Positions 26,463 through 35,376 of a stretch of DNA of 64,000 nt are shown here, one piece after another. Position 1 is the first letter of the stretch. Each line of letters starts with the position of its first letter. The translations under genes and the position numbers were made by a program. The notes beneath the pieces were generated by a model, which was not told the DNA's origin, did not search any database, and was given only the letters and a program-made list of their open reading frames with translations. This DNA is from CAVHXA01 sp963639765 (GTDB lineage: Bacteria; Bacillota; Clostridia; Oscillospirales; Oscillospiraceae). Where the stretch lies: assembly GCA_963639765.1 (NCBI GenBank), contig CAVHXA010000001.1, positions 62,001 through 126,000 of the forward strand. The letters are read 5' to 3'.

Positions 26463-26804
26463 TTAAACGCGCTCTTTGACCTTTGCGTTCTTGCCAACAC
26501 GGCTGCGCAGGTAATACAGCTTTGCGCGACGTACTTTGCCACGACGAACGGTCTCGATTTTCACGATGTTGGGAGAGTGCAGCGGGAATACTTTTTCACA
26601 GCCTACGTTGTAGGAAATGCGGCGGACAGTAATGCTTTCGTTGATTCCGCCATGCTTTTTGGCGATTACAGCGCCCTCAAAGGCCTGTACTCTCTCGCGT
26701 GTACCCTCTTTGATCTTCACGTGAACGCGGACGGTATCGCCGACGTTGACGCTGGGAACCTCGGACTTCATGTATTCCTGGGTCAAAGCTTTCATCAGAT
26801 CCAT
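26463..26804 (-). CDS. rplS: 50S ribosomal protein L19
   Basis: A 113-residue ribosomal protein at the 30S–50S interface. The conserved GDTVRVHVKIKEG and the basic C-terminus RRAKLYYLR are present. The ATG at 26804 follows AAGGAGG. It has its own promoter and a ~105-nt leader, and ends at a strong terminator. Confidence 0.97.
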   Translation of the reverse strand: MDLMKALTQEYMKSEVPSVNVGDTVRVHVKIKEGTRERVQAFEGAVIAKKHGGINESITVRRISYNVGCEKVFPLHSPNIVKIETVRRGKVRRAKLYYLRSRVGKNAKVKERV

Positions 26805-26910
26805 TTTGGAATCCTCCTTGTAATCAGGCGTTCTTACCGCAGAAAAGGCAGCCAGTTGAGTCGGTACCGGGCTCAGGCAGCAGACGCGGCAGCGGACCAC
26901 CATTATGCAC
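26805..26910 (-). ncRNA. rplS 5' leader, candidate L19 leader RNA
   Basis: The transcript predicted from the promoter at 26917-26945 has a ~105-nt untranslated leader rich in GC blocks (GGTCCGCTGCCGCG, CTGCCTGAGCCCGG). Firmicutes often carry an autoregulatory L19 leader here. I assign it by position and length; I could not compare it with a covariance model. Confidence 0.45.
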
Positions 26911-26916
26911 CCCGCA

Positions 26917-26945
26917 ATTTTATCATAGGGCGTGCCGTTTTGCAA
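26917..26945 (-). promoter_or_regulatory. Sigma-A promoter of rplS
   Basis: On the minus strand TTGCAA (26940-26945) and TAAAAT (26917-26922) are separated by 17 bp. Confidence 0.85.
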
Positions 26946-26998
26946 GGTTTTTCTTCGGTTTTCGATTATCCATCCGACATCGCAAATCAAGACATTCT

Positions 26999-28507
26999 TT
27001 ATGTGGTCAATGTAATGGGGATGGTGTCACCTTCGAGGATTGTCTGGAAGGCAGTCTCTAATGTCTGGATGTTGCGCAGATAAACATAGAACTCGGCCTC
27101 ACCGTCTACGAAAGCCGCATATTGGCGATCATTCACTCTGACAAGCTGAAGATTGTGACTGGATCCGTCCAGAAAGTTAATTGTAATATCTACATCCGGA
27201 TCTCCCTGCGGAACCTGTGCCAAATCGGAGACAACGCGGAAATAAAGCGTTCGAATATAGAGCCGTCGGCAGTTGACTTCGCTGAATGCTTCTCCGTTTA
27301 ATGTGGCATTGATGCCATCTGTCTCGACATCGTTCGTGTTGATGTATGTGTAATGCTCCATTTCAACGCGATAGCTCTGCCCGTTGATCAGATAGTCCAC
27401 ACTTTGAACGTCTTCAATGGCATAGTACCAAACAGTACGGATCATCAGATCAACGTAGTTGACCTGAAGCCACGTAAAGGCTGTGGACGGGCAGGTCAGC
27501 AGCGTCATCGTCCCATCGATCATGATGTATGTGTAATCTGCATTGACGCATTGATTCCCGATGAGTATGTTTATGCTGTTCCCGGAGATATCCGTCATTT
27601 CCAGGCGGGCCGGCTGATCAAAGCCATATTCCTCAAGCTCGTCCTCGGTCAGGTCTTTTTCGATGGTATAAACACTGACCGTTGCTACGGCATCCATGAC
27701 TTTTTCCTTAATGACCGTATCGTTGCCGGATGCCTGAGTAGGCTGACTGACCGCATAATCTGCCATTCCCACGTTGTATTCGACAGAATAATCAAAATCA
27801 CGCTGCATTTCGATGACCGCGCCATCCGCCGTAGTCAAACGAACCCAGTTGATGTTTTCGTATATGTCGTCCTCTTCGTAGGTCGGAAAAAGTGTTATGG
27901 CGCGGAAGTCGATTTCACTTCGACTGAGCAGGCTCTGTACGTAGTTTCCTATGACATAGATATTGCCGGAATTGCTGGCCATAATATACCAGTTGTTGTC
28001 TACAGGAGTCTGATTCCCGAGATACAGATCGATCTCGCTGCCGTCTGCATACATTGTTCGAATGATATACCACGGATTTTCCAGACCATACTCGGCCAGA
28101 TCCTGCCCCTCGCCGTCTATTACGTGCTGTGCCGTGATGGAGGTCAGCGTATAGAGAAAGCTGCGCAGCAGAGACTCGTCATAGGTGAAATACGGATTGC
28201 CCGGTGTAACATCAAATGTAATCCGTTCGTCTTCCTGCGCGGGTTGAATCACATCAACATACATGGTGTCTCCTGCAGGATCGCAGAGCTCAAAATGCGT
28301 CAGTTCATCGTAGTTTGTGGAGATCACATAAACAGTTTCATCGGGTGCTTCTTCTGCTGCGGTCTCTTGCGACGTTACGGTTTCTGTCTGTTCAGTCTGC
28401 GTGGCATCGGCGGAGTTGTCCTTAAAGACGAAAATCATCAGAAGCAGAACAGCTACAACCACCACAATTACAATTGCTGCGATAATTAAAGGTTTCAGTC
28501 TGCCCAT
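26999..28507 (-). CDS. DUF4340 protein of a GldFG-like ABC system
   Basis: A 502-residue protein with an N-terminal membrane anchor (~7-28), a Thr/Glu-rich linker and a long extracytoplasmic region with repeated DUF4340-like units of about 100 residues (for example LEEYGFDQPARLEM and LAEYGLENPWYII). Many acidic and aromatic residues are present. Function is unknown. It is the last gene of an operon with an ABC ATPase, a permease and a GldG-like protein, with which it overlaps by 1 nt (TAATG). Confidence 0.8.
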   Translation of the reverse strand: MGRLKPLIIAAIVIVVVVAVLLLMIFVFKDNSADATQTEQTETVTSQETAAEEAPDETVYVISTNYDELTHFELCDPAGDTMYVDVIQPAQEDERITFDVTPGNPYFTYDESLLRSFLYTLTSITAQHVIDGEGQDLAEYGLENPWYIIRTMYADGSEIDLYLGNQTPVDNNWYIMASNSGNIYVIGNYVQSLLSRSEIDFRAITLFPTYEEDDIYENINWVRLTTADGAVIEMQRDFDYSVEYNVGMADYAVSQPTQASGNDTVIKEKVMDAVATVSVYTIEKDLTEDELEEYGFDQPARLEMTDISGNSINILIGNQCVNADYTYIMIDGTMTLLTCPSTAFTWLQVNYVDLMIRTVWYYAIEDVQSVDYLINGQSYRVEMEHYTYINTNDVETDGINATLNGEAFSEVNCRRLYIRTLYFRVVSDLAQVPQGDPDVDITINFLDGSSHNLQLVRVNDRQYAAFVDGEAEFYVYLRNIQTLETAFQTILEGDTIPITLTT

Positions 28508-29976
28508 TACAGATGTCTCCTTTTCGCCCAGACGCCAACGCCGACAGCCAATGTGCCAACAGGAATGACGACGATAAGCAGCCAGAACAAAACCCTGGCC
28601 TGCCAGCCGGTGATGGTCATGGTTGTAGACTCATAGGTTTTTGCATCAATGATTACGGAGTCGGAATCTGTATTGATGAAATTCAGGAACTGAAGCATAT
28701 ATTCCCGGTTCACAAAAGCATCCTGCTGAAGTGTGGAGTCGGATACCATGCCTGCATTTGCAAACATCACGTATGTAGTTTGCTGAACCATGTTTGTGTC
28801 CATGTATTCCATGCTCATCAGAACAGTAAGGTTGAACGGTCCGTTCAGATCTCCATCCTGCTTTTCATATGTTTCTATCGAACCAACAAGGTTTTTTGAG
28901 TAGGAGTAGTCGGAAGAACGCATCAGTATGTTGGTTGTCCGCCAGTCGTCTGATTCGAAAAGCTGGCGCAGAGGTCGGCAGTTTGGCAGCAGCATATAGC
29001 CCTTTTGCAGGTTGTCCGTGATACCCTCGTAGGTGTATACACTGGGAAGCAACGCGTTTGGATAGGCCTGAGACAGACTCTGATAGTTATCGAGAACCAG
29101 CTCCTGCTGGTATTCTACGCCCCATTCCTGGAAGTAGGTTTCGAGATTATCAAGGCGTGGTGTGTTCAGTGCGAAAAGCACGATCATCCGCCCGCCGGCG
29201 TTTAGAAAATCATCGATCTTCTGGATTTCATCACTGGTGTAGTCCGCCTGCGGCTCGGATATGATCAGAAGCTGGCAGGTTTCGGGAATCTGGTCATTTT
29301 CTGCCATGAGGTTTTGCGTCTGTACTTCGTAGTTGGAGCTTCCCAGCAGGTCGGTAAGTTCCTCGAGGCTGGTGTTTTCGCCATGCCCGCTGATAAAAAC
29401 AGCCATAGGAACCTTGTCCGCCAGAACATAAACAATGGCTCCGGTCAGCGCCTCCTCGGCATCCAGGCCCACAATATAGGTGCGATTGGAATCTTCATCG
29501 GTGTAAAGTTCGAGCAGATCAGAGGGACTGAGGAGCTTGTAGCGCTTAGAGCTCTCTACAATCAGATCTCCGCTGCTCAGGTCACCCAAAGCATTGTATT
29601 TTTCGTATAGCTGTGGGTTGAGATAGGGATCGACATATTGAACGGTCAGATTCCCGTTCCCGAGGATCTGGTATTTGCGAAGCACTTCGCGAATCTGGTA
29701 GTAGGTTTCGTGATTTTCGTAATCTACCTCAGCTGCCATGACCGTGATAGTCACGGGCTCAGACAGATTGGCCAGATATTGGTTTGTTCCGTCGCTGATT
29801 TCGTAAAGGTCGGAGTTGGTCATATCCCACTCAAGCATATAGCGGTCTGCAAGATAGTCGATGAGGTAGTTTACCGCAAATACAGCAACAATAACAATAA
29901 CGGTTGTCAGAATTGAGAAGGCACCTATGCGATATCGACGCATGCGGCTGATCTTTCGAATATTGTTTTCATCCAT
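28507..29976 (-). CDS. GldG-like ABC auxiliary protein
   Basis: A 489-residue protein with membrane segments near residues 17-40 and 460-483 and a large extracytoplasmic region between them. The region has the GldG/IFT52-like pattern: ITVMAAEVDYEN, YVLADKVPMAVFISGHGENTSLEEL and a domain starting LLIISEPQADYTSDE. In Bacteroidetes GldG acts with the GldA/GldF ABC transporter, but gliding cannot be assumed here. A 13-nt gap separates it from the permease gene. Confidence 0.82.
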   Translation of the reverse strand: MDENNIRKISRMRRYRIGAFSILTTVIVIVAVFAVNYLIDYLADRYMLEWDMTNSDLYEISDGTNQYLANLSEPVTITVMAAEVDYENHETYYQIREVLRKYQILGNGNLTVQYVDPYLNPQLYEKYNALGDLSSGDLIVESSKRYKLLSPSDLLELYTDEDSNRTYIVGLDAEEALTGAIVYVLADKVPMAVFISGHGENTSLEELTDLLGSSNYEVQTQNLMAENDQIPETCQLLIISEPQADYTSDEIQKIDDFLNAGGRMIVLFALNTPRLDNLETYFQEWGVEYQQELVLDNYQSLSQAYPNALLPSVYTYEGITDNLQKGYMLLPNCRPLRQLFESDDWRTTNILMRSSDYSYSKNLVGSIETYEKQDGDLNGPFNLTVLMSMEYMDTNMVQQTTYVMFANAGMVSDSTLQQDAFVNREYMLQFLNFINTDSDSVIIDAKTYESTTMTITGWQARVLFWLLIVVIPVGTLAVGVGVWAKRRHL

Positions 29977-29989
29977 GACAGATCCCTCC

Positions 29990-30694
29990 TTAACTCCAAC
30001 GTTTCTTTTCCAGAACCCGTACGGTCAGGAAAACAAAGATGCCGGCAACGCTGAGATAGAAAATCACATCCGCAAAGGAGAAGATACCTTGCGTGAAGGT
30101 ATTGTAACGGCGGAACAGGGAGAAATAGTAAATAATCATTTTTGCAAAAGTATTCTTAACCATGCTGTAGGAGTAGTCGAAGAGGTACAGTGCAAGAAAT
30201 GCACCGACTGTGGCAATGCAGGCTACCAGCTGATTTTGTGTGAGCGACGAAATGAATACGCCAATGGAAATATAGGTGCAGGCAACACAGACAATAGCGA
30301 CGTAGTTTCCGACAATGATGGACCCGTGCACATTGCCGAAAGAGCAGACTACCACTACATACAGCAAAGTAAATACAAGACCGATCAGAAAAACACTGAG
30401 TGCGGAAAGAAACTTGCCCAGCACCACGCCGGTGAGCCGGACCGGTGCCGTAAGCAGCAGCTGGTCTGTTTTTTGCTTATAGTCTTCGCTGAAGGTGCGC
30501 ATGGTGAGAATCGGAATCAGAAAAATCATCATGGTAGTCATGAATCCAAAGGCATTCTCAATGGAAGAGCTGGCCGCATAGACGTTGTAGAGATAGAAGT
30601 AAACGTTCATGACCAGCAAAAAAGCTGCAATAAAAACATACCCAAGTGGTGATGAGAAATAGGCGCGGAAGTCCCGCTTGAATACAGCCCTCAT
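29990..30694 (-). CDS. ABC-2 type permease (GldF-like)
   Basis: A 234-residue integral membrane protein with six hydrophobic segments and an early amphipathic MRAVFKRDFRAYFSSPLGY typical of ABC-2 permeases. The coupling-helix motif RTFSEDYKQKTDQLLLTAP is conserved in GldF/NosY-like proteins. Its start overlaps the ATPase gene by ATGA. Confidence 0.88.
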   Translation of the reverse strand: MRAVFKRDFRAYFSSPLGYVFIAAFLLVMNVYFYLYNVYAASSSIENAFGFMTTMMIFLIPILTMRTFSEDYKQKTDQLLLTAPVRLTGVVLGKFLSALSVFLIGLVFTLLYVVVVCSFGNVHGSIIVGNYVAIVCVACTYISIGVFISSLTQNQLVACIATVGAFLALYLFDYSYSMVKNTFAKMIIYYFSLFRRYNTFTQGIFSFADVIFYLSVAGIFVFLTVRVLEKKRWS

Positions 30695-31704
30695 TCCGCT
30701 GTCTCCTTTCCTTCGGCGTCGTTTTCGTTGTATGTCAGACGCGATTGTTTGTTTTTCGAGGTGCGAACTGCAGGCTGGTCTTCAGTAAGCTTGACAAAGA
30801 TATCCTCAAGCGAAAGGTCCTGACTCTTCAGCATGAGAATGGGATAGCCGGCGCGTGCCAGAGCTGCGAAAACCGGCTTTCGTACATCAACATTTTCGTC
30901 GGACTCCAGAAGATATTCCCACGCACCGGCCTCAGCCTGAATGGTAGGCGTAACAGAGCGTACACCGTCTACGCTGCGCAGGCGGGCTGTAACCGCATCG
31001 CGCGGACCGGCAATCCGGAACTGGAGCTTGTGTTCACCGGTAAGCATGGCCGACAGATGCTCAGGCGCGTCATCGGCGACAAGGCGGCCATTGTTGATAA
31101 CCAGCACACGTTCACAGATGGCCGATACCTCCTGCAGAATGTGGGTAGACAGGATGATTGTTCGATTTTTCCCGAGACCTTTGATTACGTTGCGAATTTC
31201 GATAATCTGGATTGGATCGAGCCCGACGGTTGGCTCATCGAGAATCAGAACATCCGGATCTCCGATGAGTGCCTGAGCCAGTCCGCAGCGCTGACGATAG
31301 CCCTTTGAAAGGTTGTTCATCACGCGGTCACGCACATGGCTCACGCCGGTCATCTCACACACCGCATCAACGTGCGCCTTGCGCGGCTGACGGGCGCCCT
31401 TGATGTCGTAGATGAAATTCAGATATTCGCTGACTGTCATGTCCAGATACAGGGGCGGATGCTCCGGCAGATAGCCGATATGCCGCTTAGCCTCAAGCGG
31501 ATTGTCCAAAACATCTACCCCGGCAATCTTGGCCGAGCCCGCTGTTGCAGACAAATAGCCGGTTATCACATTCATGGTGGTTGACTTTCCCGCGCCGTTC
31601 GGGCCCAGAAAGCCGACGATCTCGCCTTCTTCGATGCTGAAGGTGATATCAGTGATACCTCGCTTTTTTCCGTAGGTTTTGGTCAATCCCGTTACCTCAA
31701 TCAT
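30691..31704 (-). CDS. ABC transporter ATP-binding protein (GldA-like)
   Basis: A 337-residue ATPase: Walker A GPNGAGKST (34-42), signature LSKGYRQRCGLAQAL, Walker B VLILDEPTVGLDP. An extra C-terminal domain (~225-315) is shared with GldA/NodI-type exporters. It is first in a four-gene operon, divergent from asp23. Confidence 0.92.
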   Translation of the reverse strand: MIEVTGLTKTYGKKRGITDITFSIEEGEIVGFLGPNGAGKSTTMNVITGYLSATAGSAKIAGVDVLDNPLEAKRHIGYLPEHPPLYLDMTVSEYLNFIYDIKGARQPRKAHVDAVCEMTGVSHVRDRVMNNLSKGYRQRCGLAQALIGDPDVLILDEPTVGLDPIQIIEIRNVIKGLGKNRTIILSTHILQEVSAICERVLVINNGRLVADDAPEHLSAMLTGEHKLQFRIAGPRDAVTARLRSVDGVRSVTPTIQAEAGAWEYLLESDENVDVRKPVFAALARAGYPILMLKSQDLSLEDIFVKLTEDQPAVRTSKNKQSRLTYNENDAEGKETAE

Positions 31705-31942
31705 TATGGGATCCCTCCTAATTGCTGTTGGGCTGATTCATGAGCCTCCGACAGCTATTATCCAAACATTGGATTTTTGCCGTCATAATCCCAACTGCCC
31801 AGATTGCCACTGCATTATAACATATCAGGTTGGTTTTCTAAAGTATTTTTTTAGTCATTCAGATAAATTGCAAGTCAAGTCCAAATTTGTACGTAAATTT
31901 CCTCAAACACAAGACACAGGGGAATACAGCCTCTTGTTGCAC

Positions 31943-32101
31943 AGCCGGGAGACGCAGTTATGGCCACACAGGAAGACATAAGGAGGTGCCTTGGCGGTGG
32001 CGGACAGCTGTTCCCAGCAGCCGCTGCTGCTCGACAGCAATCATGGTCAGCCTGGCCGGTGCCTCGGATTGCAGAAGCGCGGGCGGGGAATTATGCCGGC
32101 T
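31943..32101 (+). ncRNA. Candidate structured RNA upstream of asp23
   Basis: A GC-rich 159-nt block in an otherwise AT-rich 482-bp divergent spacer. It can fold as a long hairpin: closing stem AGCCGG/CCGGCT (31943-31948 with 32096-32101), inner stem GAGGTGCC/GGTGCCTC (31983-31990 with 32058-32065), and an apical stem built from GCTGT/ACAGC and CAGCAG/CTGCTG. It ends just before TTGTTTTTT. The outline is that of a 6S- or SRP-type RNA, but the SRP GGAA loop motif is absent, so I leave it unassigned. No clear promoter precedes it. Confidence 0.35.
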
Positions 32102-32106
32102 TGCCC

Positions 32107-32135
32107 TTGTTTTTTCCATGCAAATAGGCTAGAAT
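32107..32135 (+). promoter_or_regulatory. Sigma-A promoter of asp23–fakA
   Basis: TTGTTT (32107-32112) and TAGAAT (32130-32135) separated by 17 bp, about 50 bp before the asp23 start. Confidence 0.75.
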
Positions 32136-32186
32136 ATGTGTCGATTCTTACTTTATCCCCAAGACCCGTAAGGAGGGAACAGGCAA

Positions 32187-32543
32187 ATGATGCGATTTCG
32201 AAACGATCGGGGAACTATTACCATTTCAAATGCGGTTTTCACTAAAATTGCCGGAGTTACAGCCAGTGCCTGCTTTGGCGTAAAAGGTATGTGCCTACGC
32301 TCCATGGCAGACGGACTGGTTCATCTGCTTCGTCGAGAAGCCATGAGTAAGGGTGTACATGTTGCCGAACACCAGGACGGCACCATCTCCATAGATCTTC
32401 ACATCATGACCAACCGCGGCATCAATCTGTCCGCTCTTGGCACCTCCATCATCAATGAGGTACGATACACCGTTCAAAGTCTGACCGGGACCCAGGTTAA
32501 GGCTGTGAATATCTTTATCGACTCTATGATGTCTGATGAATAA
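32187..32543 (+). CDS. Asp23/Gls24 family envelope stress protein (YloU-like)
   Basis: A 118-residue Asp23-family protein. The core alternates hydrophobic strands (GTITISNAVFTKIAG, ISIDLHIMTNRGINL) and ends in VKAVNIFIDSM. YloU-type members precede fakA (yloV) in most Firmicutes, as here. GGAGGG lies upstream; the ATG at 32190 is an equal alternative. Confidence 0.9.
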   Translation: MMRFRNDRGTITISNAVFTKIAGVTASACFGVKGMCLRSMADGLVHLLRREAMSKGVHVAEHQDGTISIDLHIMTNRGINLSALGTSIINEVRYTVQSLTGTQVKAVNIFIDSMMSDE

Positions 32544-32585
32544 GCATGTGCTCATAATGTGCTCATAACTGCGGAGGTGTAAGCA

Positions 32586-34241
32586 TTGATACAAACAATC
32601 GACGCTGCAGCATTTTATCGCATGATCGACTGCGGCGCTGCTGCTATCGACAATCAGAAGCAGCTTGTTAATGATTTAAATGTCTTTCCTGTACCCGACG
32701 GTGACACCGGTACAAATATGAGTCTGACCATTGCGGCAGCTGCTGCTGCGCAGGCAAAAACCGGCCCCGTGGAAACCGTCGGAAAAGCTGCTTCACAGGC
32801 AGCCACAGCTTTTCTAAGAGGTGCGCGAGGCAACTCCGGCGTCATTCTCTCCCTTCTGTTTCGCGGCATGGCAAAATCCCTGAAAGACCTGCCTGAAGCT
32901 GACGGACGTGACTTTGCCGCCGGTCTGACAGAAGGTGTTTCCGCTGCCTATAACGCCATCATGAAACCCACAGAGGGAACTATTTTGACTGTCTCGCGGA
33001 TAGCCGCCCAGGAAGCCGAGCGTACAGCACAGGTGACAGGCTCAATTGAAGCTGTTTTGGAAGCCGCCATTGAGGCTGCAAAAGAAGCGCTTTCAAAGAC
33101 CATCAACCAGAATCCTGTTCTGAAGAAAGCCGGCGTTATTGATGCCGGCGGCAAGGGCTTTGTAATCATTCTCGAAGGAATGCTTTCCGGTCTTCGCGGT
33201 CAGACCGTGCAGACGGCAGCCACTTCTGCAAAGGAAAAGGCCGACTTTGCAAACCTCACTCTCGACAATATTACATTCACCTACGACACGGTATTTATCG
33301 TACGCAAAAACGGGCAGTCTGTTCTTCCTTTCCGTGCCTATCTCGAAGGCATGGGAGATAGTCTTGTCATCGGCGAGGATGATACCTGCTTTAAAGTACA
33401 TGTTCATACGGATCTTCCGGGGGATGTTCTGTCCGAAGCGCAAAAATATGGCGTTCTTGAATTAGCTAAAATTGAGAACATGCGGACACAGGCGGAAGAT
33501 CTGGCTGCCGGAAAACAGGCGCAGTCCACAGACGATTTGCAATCCGTAGAAGCCGAACTTGAGGCTGCGGAAAAGCCGGCAAAAAAACCATACGGCGTTG
33601 TTGCCGTCTGCGCCGGTGATGGCCTTTGCAGTCTCTTCCGGGATCTTGGTGCCGATGCGATCGTTCAGGGCGGGCAGACCATGAACCCCTGCACGAATGA
33701 CATTCTGGCCGCTGTTGAAGCTGTACATGCGCAAACCGTATTTGTGCTGCCCAACAACAAAAATATCATTCTGGCTGCTCAGCAGGCTGTTCCTCTGGCC
33801 GATTGCCGAGTGGTTGTTGTTGAAACAAAAACCGTTCCGCAGGGCGTTTGTGCTCTGCTGGAGCTGGACCCATCCGCCGATGTACACGACAATCTTCAGC
33901 GTATGACGCAGGCTGCCGACAATGTTACCACCATGTCGCTGACCTATGCGGCACGCCCATCCGAGTTCGACGGTCATTCCATCTGTCAGGGAGACTATAT
34001 TGCTCTGCTGGAAGGTGGGCTGTTTGGAACAGGCTCGTGCATGGAGGATCTGATCTGCGATCTTGCAGAAGAAGTCAACCGTTCCGGGCAGGACTGCATT
34101 ACCATTTATTATGGCAAGGATGTCTGTGAAACAGACGCCGCCCGCACGGCAGAACAGTTTTCTGTCCTGTGCCCCGAAGCCGAAGTCAACCTGTTGAGCG
34201 GCGGACAGCCGGTGTACTACTATCTTATCTCTGCGGAATAG
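32586..34241 (+). CDS. fakA: Fatty acid kinase subunit A (YloV; DhaL–DegV-like fusion)
   Basis: A 551-residue protein. The N-terminal DhaL kinase domain (~1-200) has the Mg-ATP signature VFPVPDGDTGTNMS and the GARGNSGVI loop; a linker (~310-330) leads to a C-terminal half related to DegV/EDD. FakA phosphorylates exogenous fatty acids presented by FakB (DegV-fold) proteins; a DegV gene is found at 53770-54642. The start is TTG at 32586 with GGAGGTG upstream. A terminator follows ~95 bp after the stop. Confidence 0.92.
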   Translation: MIQTIDAAAFYRMIDCGAAAIDNQKQLVNDLNVFPVPDGDTGTNMSLTIAAAAAAQAKTGPVETVGKAASQAATAFLRGARGNSGVILSLLFRGMAKSLKDLPEADGRDFAAGLTEGVSAAYNAIMKPTEGTILTVSRIAAQEAERTAQVTGSIEAVLEAAIEAAKEALSKTINQNPVLKKAGVIDAGGKGFVIILEGMLSGLRGQTVQTAATSAKEKADFANLTLDNITFTYDTVFIVRKNGQSVLPFRAYLEGMGDSLVIGEDDTCFKVHVHTDLPGDVLSEAQKYGVLELAKIENMRTQAEDLAAGKQAQSTDDLQSVEAELEAAEKPAKKPYGVVAVCAGDGLCSLFRDLGADAIVQGGQTMNPCTNDILAAVEAVHAQTVFVLPNNKNIILAAQQAVPLADCRVVVVETKTVPQGVCALLELDPSADVHDNLQRMTQAADNVTTMSLTYAARPSEFDGHSICQGDYIALLEGGLFGTGSCMEDLICDLAEEVNRSGQDCITIYYGKDVCETDAARTAEQFSVLCPEAEVNLLSGGQPVYYYLISAE

Positions 34242-34336
34242 GCATTGCTGTATGGGCCGGGCTTTGATCCTGCGTGCCCTTGCCTGTGTACATCGTCAAA
34301 GGGTGACCTTTCAAAAATCAGCGCCATACCAAATTT

Positions 34337-34372
34337 GCAGGTTCCTTTCCTTTCGGATGGAACCTGCTTTTC
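34337..34372 (+). terminator. Terminator of asp23–fakA
   Basis: GCAGGTTCC/GGAACCTGC with a 13-nt loop followed by TTTTCT on the + strand. Confidence 0.8.
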
Positions 34373-34432
34373 TGCGTAGCCTTATGCTGTCGGGGCAACC
34401 GGAATATTGCTGCTGTTGTCACGTGTATATTT

Positions 34433-34468
34433 AAAAGCAGGAAGCGTTTGCATACTTCCTGCTTTTTT
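34433..34468 (-). terminator. Terminator of rpsU (probably bidirectional)
   Basis: AAAAGCAGGAAG/CTTCCTGCTTTT with a 10-nt loop, 17 bp past the rpsU stop. TTTTTT on the + strand and TTTT on the minus strand allow both directions. Confidence 0.88.
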
Positions 34469-34484
34469 ATGACGGAGCAAATGC

Positions 34485-34667
34485 TCAGCGGTATTTTCGG
34501 TTGTTGCGTCTGGCCGCCTCAGATTTCTGCTTGCGCTTTAAACTGGGGCTAACATAATGCTCGCGCTTTTTGACCTCTGCGATGACGCCTTCCTGCGAGC
34601 AGCTTCTCTTAAAGCGCTTCATGGCGCTTTCCAGGGATTCGCCTTCCTTCACATGGATCTCCGGCAT
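34485..34667 (-). CDS. rpsU: 30S ribosomal protein S21
   Basis: A 60-residue basic ribosomal protein with the S21 pattern (LESAMKRFKRSC, VKKREHYVSPS, RRNNRKYR tail). GAGGGGAGGG precedes the ATG. It is a single-gene unit with a consensus promoter and its own terminator. Confidence 0.97.
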   Translation of the reverse strand: MPEIHVKEGESLESAMKRFKRSCSQEGVIAEVKKREHYVSPSLKRKQKSEAARRNNRKYR

Positions 34668-34685
34668 GGTTTTCCCTCCCCTCTG

Positions 34686-34737
34686 ACTCAGTGAGTGTTC
34701 ACCCGCATATTATAAGTTGCTTGCATGTCCATGTCAA
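34686..34737 (-). promoter_or_regulatory. Perfect sigma-A promoter of rpsU with a downstream dyad
   Basis: On the minus strand TTGACA (34732-34737) and TATAAT (34709-34714) are both exact consensus with a 17-bp spacer. The palindrome ACTCAGTGAGT (34686-34696) lies a few bases past the expected transcription start and could be an operator. The rest of 34738-34968 shows no gene. Confidence 0.92.
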
Positions 34738-34968
34738 GCACTCATTGGCCGGAAGCCAAAATGGTTACGAAAATTTCATCTTCTGACGACTCATTCTATG
34801 CTATTATGATCGCGGCAGAAACAGGCAAATTCTCTGTTTCTTCAAAAGATCATACAGCATACAGCTCCATGCATCCCGTGCAGAGTCAATATGCTGAGCG
34901 CCTCTTCTGTAAAAATATTGTACAGTTCTTCGTTTTCCAATTAAATCATATGAGATGAGGGAAATTTC

Positions 34969-35376
34969 ATGATTGTGATTGTTTGTCTGGATAATTCCTG
35001 CGGGATGCTGCTTAATCGGCGTCGACTGAGCCAGGACAGATTTCTTCGCGATGACATGCTGAATTTTATTGAAAATGGCAAAATATGGCTAAATGCATAT
35101 TCTTCGCGGCAGTTTTCCGCCGAAGACCAGAGTAAACTTCAGATCTCCGAAGGTTTTCTGATGCAGGCCGGACAGGGCGAGTTCTGTTTTGTTGAGAACT
35201 GTGCTCTCAAGCCGGTACTGGATAAGCTGGAAGAGATTGTTGTCTACCGTTGGAATCGAGATTATCCATCCGATCAAAAACTTGATGTGGATTTATCAAA
35301 GTGGAAGCTGGTTGAGTCCAGAGACTTTTCCGGATTCAGCCATCCCGTGCTGACAAGAGAGGTGTATCGGCGATGA
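34969..35376 (+). CDS. Conserved small protein upstream of nuclease (often mislabelled ribonuclease Z)
   Basis: A 135-residue protein beginning with a hydrophobic strand and CLDNSCGMLLNRRRLSQD, with ENCALKPVLDKLEEIVVYRWNRDYPSD later. Similar clostridial proteins are often called ribonuclease Z in databases, but no metallo-beta-lactamase HxHxDH motif exists here, so the name is not supported. GAGGG precedes the ATG. It overlaps the next gene by ATGA, so the two are coupled and may act together. Confidence 0.7.
   Translation: MIVIVCLDNSCGMLLNRRRLSQDRFLRDDMLNFIENGKIWLNAYSSRQFSAEDQSKLQISEGFLMQAGQGEFCFVENCALKPVLDKLEEIVVYRWNRDYPSDQKLDVDLSKWKLVESRDFSGFSHPVLTREVYRR

Noticed and set aside
27353..28489. 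A 378-codon + strand frame opposite the DUF4340 gene
   Set aside because: Antisense shadow without a ribosome-binding site or recognisable motifs.
31943..32101. SRP (4.5S-like) RNA
   Set aside because: The domain IV GGAA loop with its AAGCAGCC partner is missing, so I kept it as an unassigned structured RNA.
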